From assembly GCA_023374025.1 (NCBI GenBank), contig SIJG01000065.1, forward strand, positions 481,496 to 545,495: a DNA stretch of 64,000 nt, written 5' to 3'. The translations under genes were made by a program, and so were the position numbers. The notes under the pieces are model-generated. The model was given only the letters and a program-made list of their open reading frames with translations. It was not told where the DNA came from and made no database searches. Of this stretch, positions 49,977 through 61,158 are shown piece by piece. Position 1 is the stretch's first letter; each line of letters starts with the position of its first letter. This DNA comes from Heterodera schachtii (lineage: Eukaryota > Nematoda > Chromadorea > Rhabditida > Heteroderidae).

Positions 49977-52900
49977 ATGGAAAAGTTGCCAAAAATGGCA
50001 CGGCAAAATGGGAATCCGACGGCGTCTGCCTCGGCCATTTACCACCGGTCTCGGTTTTTGTGCAGCAGTGACGACGATTCGGGTCGAATTGGGAATTAGG
50101 AATAATTGGGGGAATTAAATAATTGAAGGCTGTGCAATGGACGAGATTTACGCGTGGGTGCCTCCCCGGACAAAGCTTGACTTGGTAAAACTGTTTTTTA
50201 TTCATAAAAAAACATTTTGCCAAAGATTCATCAATTTTTTGCCGCTTTGCCGACCGAAAAAGTGCCGCGCATCGGAACGGCAGGGGAACATTGGCGAAAA
50301 GGGCAATTGGAAAGGCAATTGCCGCGGCAAGACGCGGATGCGCGTTTTTGTGGCAATTTGAGCGCACAAGAAGGTGGGGATAATGATGAGGGAAGAGAGG
50401 AAGGGAAAGCAGAGAGAGAGAGAGTTGGAGGAAAAGAGAGAGAGTGGAAAAAGAGGGAAAGGGGAAGGAATATGGAGATGAAAGAGAGATAACGAGGAAA
50501 GGGGGGAGGACAAGGGAGTGGGAAACAAGGGAAAAGAGGGAGGGAAGAGAAGGAGATAGGAGGGAAGAGGAAACAAAGGGAGAGTTGGGGAAAAGAGAGA
50601 GAGTGGAAAAAGAGGGAAAGGGGAAGGAATATGGAGATGAAAGAGAGATAAGGAGGAAAGGGGGGAGGAGAAGAGGGAGTAGAAGACGAAGGAAAAGAGG
50701 GGAGGGAAAGAGACGGAGGAGAGGATAGGGGAGAGAAACAAAGGGAGAGTGGGGGAAAAGAGAGAGAGTGGAAAAGAGGGAAAGGGGAAGGAATATGGAG
50801 ATGAAAGAGAGATAAGGAGGAAAGGGGGGAGGAAAGAGAGGGAGTAGGAAGACGAAGGAAAGAGGGGGAGGGAAAGAGACGGAGGAGAGGATAGGGGAGA
50901 GAAACAAAGGGAGAGTTGGGGGAAATGAGATGTAATTTTATCGGTTATCATCGTCCCATTTGCCCAATTTTGCCTTCCATTGGCCTTTTTCAGAGAGTGA
51001 ATTGGCTGCGTTTTCCCGCGTCCGTTTTGCCAATTCGCTGGGCCGTGGCGAAGTGCGGCATTCGTCTCCCGCCGCGGTTGGCACTTCGAAAGTGTACTGT
51101 CACCAGGCGAGTGGCCCCCGGCCGTTCCGCCGATCACTTCTCCGCCTTTTCAGTGCAGAAATTGCATTTTCTCCGATCAAATCGCCGTTTGGGCGCCCTC
51201 CCATTTCGGTCCCTCCGCCTTTTGGCACCCAAATTGTTTTGTGTGCGTCGAATGTGGCGAATTGCTTGTCGACTTAATTTATTTCGCTCACGCGCAAAAG
51301 TGAATGAGCTCATTAATCGCTATTCAATTCGAAATTATAAATTAATAAATTTGAATTTACCCTTAAAAGCTAAACAAATTCCTAAATTTGAAAGTGTTTT
51401 TTGCGGCCGCCACCACGCCGAACTGATCAAACCGAGATGTTCACATTGCGACGAGGTCATTCATAAAATGTTGTTTTGAAGGATATTTTTAAAATTGAAT
51501 GAATTAAAATTTAAATGATTTGCCAAATGTGACATTTTGAAGTGACGGCAAAAATAAATTTGAAAATAATTGGGACAACGCATTAAATGCCAATTTATCT
51601 TAGAATGTATGAATGATTTGTGCCATCATTTTCCACTTGGCTTTGTGCCATTTTCTGTTCCTTCGAATGTTTTATTTAGCAAATTCCCCCCCCCCCCCGG
51701 CTTAAAGTAATAAATCATTCGCCACAAATTGCGCAATTTTCGGAGGGGGGGGGGCGAATAAAAGCGGAAGTCGCGCAGATATTCAGCACTTTATTTGACT
51801 TTCTGCGCTAAAACGAATCATAAAATTCGAATAAAACGGCCTAATTTCAGCTGATATTCAGCGAGGAGTGCACGGAAGCGGAAGGACGAGTTTGGCACAT
51901 GCGGCACTTTTGCTGCGGACGGTGCGGAGTGCCGCTGGGGGGACAGCGATATGTGGTGGCACTTTGGCCTAATTAAATGGAATTTTAATTGCACTTTGGC
52001 ATAATTACTAGTAAATGGAATTTTAATTGCATTTTGTGCACTGAAACATTAGAATCATTTAACGGAGAAATAAAAAAATATTAAAATTGACAAGATGAAC
52101 TGCGAAGAAACAGAAGCAGCACGGCCGCTGTGTGTGCGGTGCTGCAGGGAAAGTGCCAAGTCAAAGTGCGCAATGTGTGCCGAGCAAATCGCGGCCGACC
52201 GACCGCACATTGCGCAGGTAAAGAAAGACTGGCACAATGCCAAATGACTGTGTTTAAATTGAATGTCCCAAGGGCGCCTTCCATTGGCATGCCGACGGGC
52301 GGTGCTTTTGCTGTTGCTTTTGTCGGGTGACTCACCGTTCCGTTGGCTCTTTCCCCCAATGTTTCCATGCTTTCAGAGGGCCCTTCTCGGGAAGCCTTTC
52401 TCTTTGCTGTCCAACGGGCGTCTGTTCTGCGCTCTTCGCGGCTGCGTCTCCGCCCTTCCCCAAAATGTGCGTTCGTTCGCTTCCTTTCGATTCCGTCCGT
52501 TTCTTTCAGCGCCCCCCGCGGTCGCTGCCTCCGCCGCCTTTCCCTCCGCCGCCCCCTCCCCGCCCAACTCAGTCCCGCGTCCGTTTCGATTTTCAATCCG
52601 TTTTTGCGTCGCCACCAGAAAATATTTACGAAACTGTGGCGACGGCAAAAGAGGAGGGAAATGAAACAGCAACGAAAGGACAGCGAAAAAAGTGCCAAAT
52701 GGAGGCCAATCCGAAGGAAAAGAACAGACAAAGTGAAGCAACAGTGATGGATGTCAATTAACGCATTAATGGCAAAAAAAATTAAGAAAGTTTTGGAATT
52801 GAAACTTCCGAGTCGTCGGAAGCCGAAGATAACGAAGGAAAGCCTTTGCGAAGGTGCCGAAGTGTGGACGGAAGGGGCGAACGGAGACGGAAAAGTGCCA

Positions 52901-53631
52901 CGGGCAAAATGACGAACAAAAGCGGACAAATTGACAACAAAAGCGGTGCATCATTAGCCGTCGATAATTTCTACTCAAAAGCACCTCCGCCGGAAAACGC
53001 AAAAATTCTCCCGAATTGTACGGACGAAGGAACTTTGACAGCCGCGTTGGCATTAGCATCGACGAGACAAAGGCATCTGAGAAAGAGGAGACAGCGCCGA
53101 AGAGAGCACCGCAAAAGGCGGCAAAAATTATATTGGGAGAGGTACGGTAAATGAGAGAAACGGTGGGAGGGAAAGGGACGGATGGGGAGGGGAGTACGGC
53201 ACGACTCCAATGATCGGAACATCCTCTATTAACCGTGGTTACGGTAGTGTCAGTCCCTTTCTGCCAATCTCTCTTCGGTTACGGTACTCCTTTCCAGGCC
53301 CCACTCGTCCTCCTCCTCCTCCTCATCTGCCGGTGACTCCGATTCGTCCTCGTCCACGTGTTCCTCCTCCTCCTCTTCCGCTAGCGGTGCCTTTGACCGC
53401 CTGCCAAATGATGCGCTTTTGCGGCATTTAAACGCGTCCGGCGCATGCGCCGGAAATTCATCCGTTTCCGAGTCGCCCCTTCCCGAGAAGAACTTAAGCG
53501 TATCGAATATCAACCCGCAATTGCAATACATCTGCCGGGTGGCGACGACGCGGCCGACGACGGCGAAATATGCAAAAAATGCGATGGCCCAAAGGAGTGC
53601 CAATGCCGGGAGCAATTGCCGAATTTCATGA
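49977..53631 (+). CDS. PRICKLE: Prickle-like planar polarity protein (PET plus three LIM)
   Basis: A cytoplasmic core planar-cell-polarity protein. The start ATG 49977 leads to [21 protein letters not shown], whose SDDDSG-C-YAWVPP core is the Prickle/Testin signature. The PET domain continues with [20 protein letters not shown] (~50225-50370) and [16 protein letters not shown] (~51000). LIM1 starts [16 protein letters not shown] at ~51150 and reaches ELLVDLIYF, then [22 protein letters not shown]2 gives [18 protein letters not shown] and GGQRYVVA (~51865-51960), then [23 protein letters not shown]3 gives [14 protein letters not shown], then [18 protein letters not shown] (~52375-52430). The tail has PENIYETV (~52615) and a basic Arg-rich exon to ~53145. 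The last exon is uncertain; one frame ends NCRIS at 53631. A GC donor follows VYCHQ. A long purine-rich intron repeat lies inside. Confidence 0.87.
50423..50925 (+). repeat. Purine-rich tandem repeat, ~164-bp unit
   Basis: Three copies of a GA-only-like unit beginning GAGTTGGGGAAAAGAGAGAG and containing GGAATATGGAGATGAAAGAG start near 50424, 50584 and 50748. It lies inside an intron of the Prickle gene. Almost no pyrimidines occur on the plus strand. Confidence 0.9.
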
Positions 53632-54759
53632 AATGCCTTAGGCTAAATGGCAAACGAAGAAAGAATCACTTTATTTTACATTCAAAATATTTTGGCTTGT
53701 CCTTCACATTCTCTTCTCCTCTCTTTCTCTCTCCCTCCGTTTTCCCTCTTTCTTTCGTCCTTTCTTTGCCTCTCTCGTCAACCACGGCTCATGTGCATTC
53801 CCATCAAATCGCGCATTGCCACAAAATGATCATGCTTCTTAAAATGGAATGCAATTACTCACTAATTACACTTAATTTGTCTCTGCTCCTCCATTTGTCC
53901 CTTTTCCCATTTCACCTTTTTCGGCTTGCAGCGTGCCTCGTGCAGTGCGTTTAGCAATGGGAAGGCGCCCCTTCTGCACGCGTTTTTTGGGTCGTCGTCG
54001 TCCAACGAACGCAAAAGGACGCCGCCCAATTGACGTGCAATTGCCCAATGGACCTGACAAATGAGAGAAACATTCCTAAAAAGGCATTTCGTTGGTCTTA
54101 TTTGTTAGTTGCCTTGTATTTGGCGGTTTCTCCGTTTTCGCTGCTCACCCATTCGTCGCCCGTATTCCAATAGGAGCAAAGCTAAGCGGGGAAAGGAAAA
54201 GCGGTAAGAGAGAGGAGGCGGAGGGGTGGGGGGCTAAGGATTGGGGATATGCCTTTAAGGATTGGGGATATGGCTTCTCAACGATTGGCGGGGGAGGGGG
54301 GGGGGGTTGGCTTTTAAGGGTTTGTTCAAATTGCCACCGCGTCGTATTGCGTCCGTCCGATGCTGCCCTCCTTCTGTTGGAATTTGCAAATCTGAAGTGC
54401 CTTTCTCCGTTTTTGCTTTGCTTCTCCTCTCCCTCACCTCCGCTCGTCCGATTCGTTTTGGCTCCGTTTGTTCGTCCGTTTCGCGCCTCTGTAATAATCC
54501 AAAAGCGGGCACTTCCATCACCACTTGTGCCGCGTTCAGTCCCTCGGAAACCCACGCGGAAAATGTGTCATTCTAAAGGGGGCGGGAATTGGTAATGCTG
54601 ATAGGTAATTATTGCCTCTTCCCATGGAAATGGATCAAATGACTAATGGTGTTCAACGATTGACAGCACCAAAATGGCAAATGCCCTGCTGACTAATCAA
54701 AGAATTGACCGCCCATGGGACGGCCATTGATAACAGCCATTAATTAATTAGTCAATCAA

Positions 54760-57700
54760 TTAGCTTTTTGCTCTCTCCTTTTCCATCCTTTTCTTTGGCC
54801 CTCTCTTTGCCTGCGTTTGTGTCTCTGTCTGTTGCGCGATGCCAACTGAGTACAGCGGGTTCAGCAGCCGCGCCTTTTGCTTAGAGAATGCAATGCCGGT
54901 GCCGAGCAGTAAAGTGACCGCGTGTTGGTTTAATTTTTTGACGTCGTACGCCTCGGAAAGGACGACGCGGTGAAGTGGCAATCTTTTCGGTAATTTATTG
55001 TAAAAATGTTTTTCTGCTGGCGATGGCTTTTCAATTTGCGTTTTTCGGCATTGCTTTTCCCTTTCTCTGAATTATCACCTCAATGCCAATCCGATGCCTT
55101 CGCATTTTTCTCCTTCGCTTTTCCTTTTCGCCCTCAATTCGTCCAATAATTCTGCAAATTCTTTGCGCACTTTTTCGTTCTGTTGGCGGTCGCAATTGAG
55201 CACAATCTGAGCAGAAAGAGGCAAATGAAAGACCAATTAATTAATTGGCATTAATTGTCCGTTAATTAATTAATTCTTTTACCCCCGCCAAATTTCGCTT
55301 GGCAATAAAATCGGCCAACGCTTCGACCATTTTGTGGCGGTTTTCTTAACAAAAATTGATTCAACTTTTCTCCTACTTTCGTACCTTTCAACAGTTTTTC
55401 CCATTCTTCCGTCCCCATGGAACAGTTCACTTCCGCCCACAATTTTCGCTTTTTTCCTTCCGTGCCATTCTCTCCGCCCATTTTTGGCATCCATTTTTGC
55501 GCCTTTTCAGTCACTTAAATTTTCATCTTTTTAAATTTATTTTCTGAATTTGCCTTTTACTGTCCCATCGGATGTCAATTCGAAATGATCGAACACCAAA
55601 AGTGAGTCGCAAATTTCCGTTGTGAGTAAATCATCGGTCGCAATATTTGTTGACAAATTGTGCGCACAATTCAGCGAAAATTGCCCAATGAATCGGCACT
55701 TTTCACTTTGTCCTTCCGTTTTTTGGTTTTGTGGCGACGAAACGGCGGAAAGATTTGCCAATTCATATGAAAGACTAAAAAAGGCAAATAAAAATTAAGG
55801 ACAAAAAATGGAAAAGCCGAAGAAGCAGCAGTGGTGAGTCATCCAAATTACTCCATTTGGGCTGCTGATCAGCCCGATCATTCAACAGAAACAACCACCC
55901 TCCCCCCCCCCCCCCCAAAAAAAACCGGAATTTACGGAACCGTCGCTGCAGAGATTTTTCCCAATATGCCATCAACCCAAAAGACTCACTCGTCCGCACT
56001 CAAATTGGACCGCCGATCAGTGCCGTCCCCCTCCGTGTCCTCCTTTTCCAATTGTTTTCCATAATCACTGATTACTTCAGCAATAAATTGCTCTTTGGAG
56101 GACACAAATGGCACGGGCGTAACATGCGCAGAATCAGAGCGTACTGTAAAGTCACCCTCCGAGAGTACGGTAGCATTGTCCGTTGAACATTTTGTACATA
56201 TCTTCAAAAGAGTGTTGTTGCTTTGTGGCAAAGGAAAATAGTTCACTTGAGTCTCGACTATTTTGCGGAGAATTGGGAATGGTTCGCCCTGGGGGCACGT
56301 GCCATTGGCATTGTCCAATTCGACGCCGTGGAGAGCGATGCCAGCGAATCCGTTCAACGAAACCCAAACGGTCTTAAAAAGCAAAGTAAAAGAGGATGGA
56401 GTTGCTTCTGCTGATGAGGACATGCCTTAATTTGGATGGACCGTTTGTTGTCGAACGCAATGAATTCGTTGTCTTTGTTGACCAAATAAGGCACAGCCAA
56501 ATCGGAGACGAAGCGCGAGTGGACGCGGTGATCCTTCAGAATGTCACACAGCTGAAATTGGCCAGACCATTAAGTTCACTAATTACTAATCCTTCATTAC
56601 GTAATTGCCCCTCTCCCTAATTCATTCATTCATTATTAATTGCCCTCTAATTTGTCCCCGCCCCGCATTTGCGCTTGCCTCCGTCTGAGTGACCACTCCT
56701 TGTGCCAATGCGCGGTTTCGCACTGTTCCGTATGCCATTGCCGCGGGTTCGCCGATACGATGGCTTTCCCAATTCCTTTCGCCGTTCTGTTGCGCATCCT
56801 CCGACAAATCTTCCGCGAATCGCATGGCCATGGCCTCAGCGGAAAATGCGACGACAATCGAAAAGCATAGGGATTAGAAAAGGAGATGGTGAATTCAAAA
56901 TGATGGAACGAACGCATTGACAATAGCCACGGAATATAATGGTTCGACATTAATCAGTGGCACCCCTTTTCTATGATCAATCGCCCCCTCCTTCTGTCAA
57001 TGGCACTTTCCCTCCCTTTTCTCCCAATGGCACTTTCCCTCCCTTTTCTCCCAATGGCACTTTCCCTCCCTTTTCTCCCAATGGCACTTTCCCTCCCTTT
57101 TCTCCCAATGGCACTTTCCCTCCCTTTTCTCCCAATGGCACTTTCCCTCCCTTTTCTCCCAATGGCACTTTCCCTCCCTTTTCTCCCAATGGCACTTTCC
57201 CTCCCTTTTCTCCCAATGGCACTTTCCCTCCCTTTTCTCCCAATGGCACTTTCCCTCCCTTTTCTCCCAATGGCACCTTCCCTCCCTTTTCTCCCAATGG
57301 CACTTTCCCTCCCTTTTCTCCCAATGGCACTTTCCCTCCCTTTTCTCCCAATGGCACTTTCCCTCCCTTTTCTCCCAATGGCACTTTCCCTCCCTTTTCT
57401 CCCAATGGCACTTTCCCTCCCTTTTCTCCCAATGGCACTTTTTCCGCTGGGATGTGTCCGTGCAGCAAATCCTCCGTCATCCCTTCCTGAATTGTTCATT
57501 TCTTAATTGTGGATCAGCAGTTCCGTTTTGTCCCTACAATTGTCATTTGTGGCTGAGTGAGAAGCTCATGAGAGCCGAACATTGGCGAGTGATGCCCCGT
57601 GTGGGGATTATTGTGACGATGGAAACGGTAGCTGAACAAAGGGCCAAAATAAAATTTAATTAAAAAGAAAAAAACATTTGTTACCCAACGGCGATAAAAT

Positions 57701-60451
57701 AATCCACCGATCGGTCGAGAATTTCGAAATCGTAATTGCTGAAGTATTTTTTAATTACGAAAAGAAATAAGTTGGAATTACAGGTTGTCGCCAAAACTTG
57801 ATGGTGCAATTGTTAAGAAAATCTTTTTGTGTCGAATTTTGCGGCGGATTTCGGACAAAAATTTGCCGAAATTCGCCACAAAAATTGGCGAGTCGGGCCC
57901 ACCGTTGGAACAATTTATCTAAAAAAATATTTTATCAAACATTTTAAAATCAACTGACGTCAATTCCGTCCGCGTCGAAAGAGTTGGCCACCGCGCGGAT
58001 TTGTTCGATCAGAGGGAACCGAGCCAAACCCAACGTGGCCAAGTGCCATTGTTCCGCGGTGCCAGTGAAAGAAATGACCCTTAGGGGGGAAATCCCGGGG
58101 AATTTGGCAAATAAAGCCCCTCAAATGCTCACAGAAATGGTTTGTTGTTCTGCTCCCATTCGTCATACATTTTGACAGCTCTCTCCAACCCTTTTGTGGG
58201 CATTGGCAATAAAATTCCCTGAGAAAACGGAAATGCTTTCAAAATGATTGTCCAATTAATTGGAGAGGCTAACATTCATTTTGGCCGATGCCAACACCAA
58301 ATGGGAGCACCAATCGGGGCCGAATTGTGCAAAGTGAACTTGGCCGGTCACTTCTCTGTCCAAGTCGACCAAGCACAAGCGCATGCACGGCACTGACAAT
58401 GGCAAAGTTTGGCCATTCCCCCCCCCCCCCCCCCTTCGCCCGCTCCCCCCAATTTCACTTTTCCCATCGCTATCAATCGCTTTTGCCTCTCTTCGGCTTC
58501 CCATTTGGCATTTGAAATGCTTCGCCAAACTTCGATGAAGCGGAAATTTGCCGAGGGAACACGTCCCCTCGGGGTCATCAGCCTGTCAAAAACAATTAAT
58601 TATTATGTGATTGTTGATTGATAAGGCAATTAGCCAAACTTACTTGGATACTGTAGAGGCCAATGCCTCCGAATTGGCGGTCACGAACCCAATTCAATTT
58701 GTGCAAAAGTGAGGCTGTAATTGGTTGAACAATTAATGGCTTAATTGTGGTGTTTCCGTTTCTGACCATGGTTCGGCTCGTTGTTCGAGTACCATTCTTT
58801 ATCCACTTTGTCCTCCCCATAAGTCACTGTCTCCGATGCGTTTTCGTAATTCATTTCCATTTTTCCCCGGAGGGCGCAAAACTGAGAAAGGCATTTGGAA
58901 TTTGTCGTTGAACAGTTGACTTAGTTCAGTTCAGTTCAGTTCGGTTTCGACATTTGCTTCACCTCTTGAAATGTCATTTGTCCGTTCCTTTTGTCCGTTT
59001 GTTTTCCGTTTGTCCCTTTCGTCTCTCCGCCCTTTTTCTCCCCCGTCGTTTCCTCCGTTTTCCGTTCCGTCTGTTCTTCCGTATTCTCCGCTGTCATGCT
59101 CAACTTGTAACTGCGAGTCCACGCATTGAGTCCGATAACAATTTTACGACGAGAAACGCCGGCGGCAGCGAGGCGTTCTGAGAAATCAAACAACCGATCA
59201 AATCAATCTACAGACAATTAATAGATAAATATCAATGCATTGGCTGATCAATCAATCAGTAAATGGCCAATCAATCGATCGCCACCTGCACTTTCGGCAA
59301 ATCCGTCGCCGCGTGGCACTCGTGGCGAATGGTACAACGGGTCGACGGGTACTGCTTGGACAGGACTCGGTTGTTCGACGGACTTTGTCTCATCCGCCCA
59401 CAAATAAAACGTGTCAAAATTGGCGTTTAATTTGGCCATCCGTCGCCACACAAAACGTATCCAATGCGAACTGACAAAAGAATGAATTAATTAATTCGCT
59501 TCCTTTTCCGCCGTCTCTTCTCTTCTCTTCCCCACCTTATTGACAAAACCGTGTCCAATTTCTTTTTTTTTTGCCATTTTCGCGTCTTTTTTCACTTCCT
59601 CCGCCAAAGTTTCGACAAAATATTCGAAGCCGACACTTAGCAAAATCTCCGAGTCGAACTTCAAAACTTTAAAGGGAAATGAAATTTTACAAAAGCCCGT
59701 ACAAATTCCGTTGAATCCGTATCGTCTGGCATGGAAAACAATCCGTTGCGATGCGTTGCGTGCCAATTCCGCATTTTGTAAGAAGCGCGCCCGAGGGGCC
59801 AAAAGATCAAAGGATTTCTTTCTCTTTCTCTCTCCCTCTCTCTCTTCCCCAGCTCTGTCTCTCTCTCACTCTCTCTCTCTCTTCCTTCCCCTCTTTCTCT
59901 CTCTTTTTTCTCTGTTCCTCACGCCCTCTCTCTCTCTCTCTCATTTTTCTCACTCTCTCTTTGTGTCTCTTTCTCTCTGGCCCTCGCTCTTTCTTTTCAT
60001 TTGCTTCTCTTAACACCTTTTTTATTCCCAGCAGAATTTGTGGCCCGTTGCGCAACTGTTGCAGTCCGGTAATTAGTCGAAAATTGCCGAATGATGAGGA
60101 AGGGATCAAATCCTTTTGAGTTGGCAATTGAATGCGTCGGTCATCGACGACGGCGAAACCTAAAAAATGGGGAGATTAGCCTTCGTTGATCATTTTAGTC
60201 TTTGTACAGCAGCCAAATGCCTACCGTAGCGAATCAAACCTACCGTATACGATGTCTGAACAACTCAATTCATGGCTGAAGCTCAGGTCGACCGTTTGGT
60301 CAATCTTGGAATGAGTAATCACAACCAATTCCCCTTTGCCTCTTTTTCTCTCCCTCTCTCGCCGTCTTTCTCTTACCAATTCTCACTCTCTCCCTTTTCT
60401 CTCTCCCCTCCCCCTCCTCCCTTCATTCTCTCTAATCTCCCCACCCACACC

Positions 60452-60482
<31 letters not shown>

Positions 60483-60765
60483 ACTTCTCTCTCTCTCTCT
60501 TCCCTCTCTCTCTCTTCTCTCTCCCCTCCTCTCTCTCTCTCTATTTCTCTCCTCATCACACTCTCTCTCGTCCCTTTCTCTGTCTGTCCACCTGTGTCTC
60601 AAGTGGAACAAAAAAGCAGAAAAATGAGCATTTTCCTGAATGAAATTTGTCAACGTTTTCGTCGCCAAATTTGACTTCTTTTGCTGCGAATTTGCGTAAT
60701 TTTTTTGGTTCAGCCGCAGAAAATGAGAAATAAATCAGAGAGAATAAAATTGGGAGGAAAAACAT
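54760..60765 (-). CDS. Secreted protein with three degenerate GH18 (chitinase-like) domains
   Basis: Starts at 60765 with signal peptide MFFLPILFSLIYFSFSAAE. Domain 1 (~60250-58520): SHELSCSDIVYG, PSSSFGNFRLITGLQQLRNG, FHARRYGFNGICTG, and ERLAAAGVSRRKIVIGLNAW followed by TRSYKLS, then LNWVRDRQFGGIGLYSIQ and DDPEGTCSLGKFPL. Domain 2 (~58400-56000): FAQFGPDWCSHLVLASAKM, FDADGID then INCSNGG, LTIAPSSF, EILDRSVDYFIAVG, HNNPHTGHHSP, DLAVPYLVNKDNEFIAFDN, GFAGIALHGVELDNANGTC. Domain 3 (~55740-54760): ATDDLLTTEICDSLLVFDHF, a small FIAKRNLAG..IVLNCDRQQ block and a short C-terminus. GH18 enzymes need DxxDxDxE; the positions read FNGICTG, DGIDINCS and VLNCDRQ, so the catalytic Glu is missing in all three. 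Likely a carbohydrate-binding or decoy protein. Exon joins are approximate. Confidence 0.8.
57000..57439. repeat. 27-bp minisatellite, about 16 copies
   Basis: Unit ATGGCACTTTCCCTCCCTTTTCTCCCA repeated head-to-tail with almost no variation (one C for T near 57270). It lies in an intron of the GH18-like gene. Because 27 is a multiple of three, every frame stays open on both strands, giving artefactual repeat proteins. Confidence 0.97.
59818..59998. repeat. CT/GA microsatellite-like tract
   Basis: Dense CTCTCT/TTTCTC tract on the plus strand in an intron of the GH18-like gene; no coding evidence. Confidence 0.9.
60340..60600. repeat. CT/GA microsatellite-like tract
   Basis: Second CTCTCT-rich tract of ~260 bp between the signal-peptide exon and the first GH18 exon. 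Confidence 0.9.
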
Positions 60766-61158
60766 CGAAAAGAAAAATAAATAATTAAATAATTTAAAAT
60801 ATATTTAAAAGGAAATTTGTCATTGAAATAATTATAATAAAAAAAAAGAAAAGTTCCGAAGGATTTGCTTTTATCGCTTTTCAATTGTGACCATTGGCGG
60901 AGATTAAACATTCAATTTAAGTGGTGGGAAAAGAAAGTTTAATAATTTCAAAAAAACGATAATGAAAAGAAAAAAGGGAGACGAAAAGCCTTTTAATGGA
61001 TTTTAAAAAAGAATGTAAATGATTTCGATTTTTCGTACAAAAAATTTAGAGTTAATTAAAATGTCGGCTCTTTTTTTGTGGCGAAAATCTCTTTTATTAA
61101 TTAGACAAACAAAAATAATTTACAAAATAGAGTTCAAAATCAACTCATTAGGCTCCTT

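Noticed and set aside
50202..51137. Minus-strand 311-codon Ser/Pro/Leu-rich frame
   Set aside because: It is the complement of the purine-rich tandem repeat in the Prickle intron plus antisense of PET exons; low-complexity artefact.
52081..52929. Minus-strand 282-codon frame
   Set aside because: Antisense to well-supported Prickle LIM2/LIM3 and tail exons; composition is Arg-rich shadow with no motif.
53250..53615. Minus-strand 121-codon frame with a hydrophobic start and acidic tail
   Set aside because: It lies opposite the Ser-rich plus-strand exon of Prickle. The Glu runs are the complement of TCC-rich Ser codons, so I treat it as a shadow frame.
54092..54595. Plus-strand frame with a signal-like start and Gly run
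   Set aside because: It begins at a TTG with no suitable ATG, contains a poly-G tract, and has no recognisable domain.
57000..57439. CRISPR-like regular repeat
   Set aside because: Repeats are directly adjacent with no spacers and the context is a eukaryotic intron.
56954..57506. Four long repeat-protein frames on both strands
   Set aside because: They arise from a 27-bp minisatellite (a multiple of three) with no stops. The stretch lies in an intron of the GH18-like gene.
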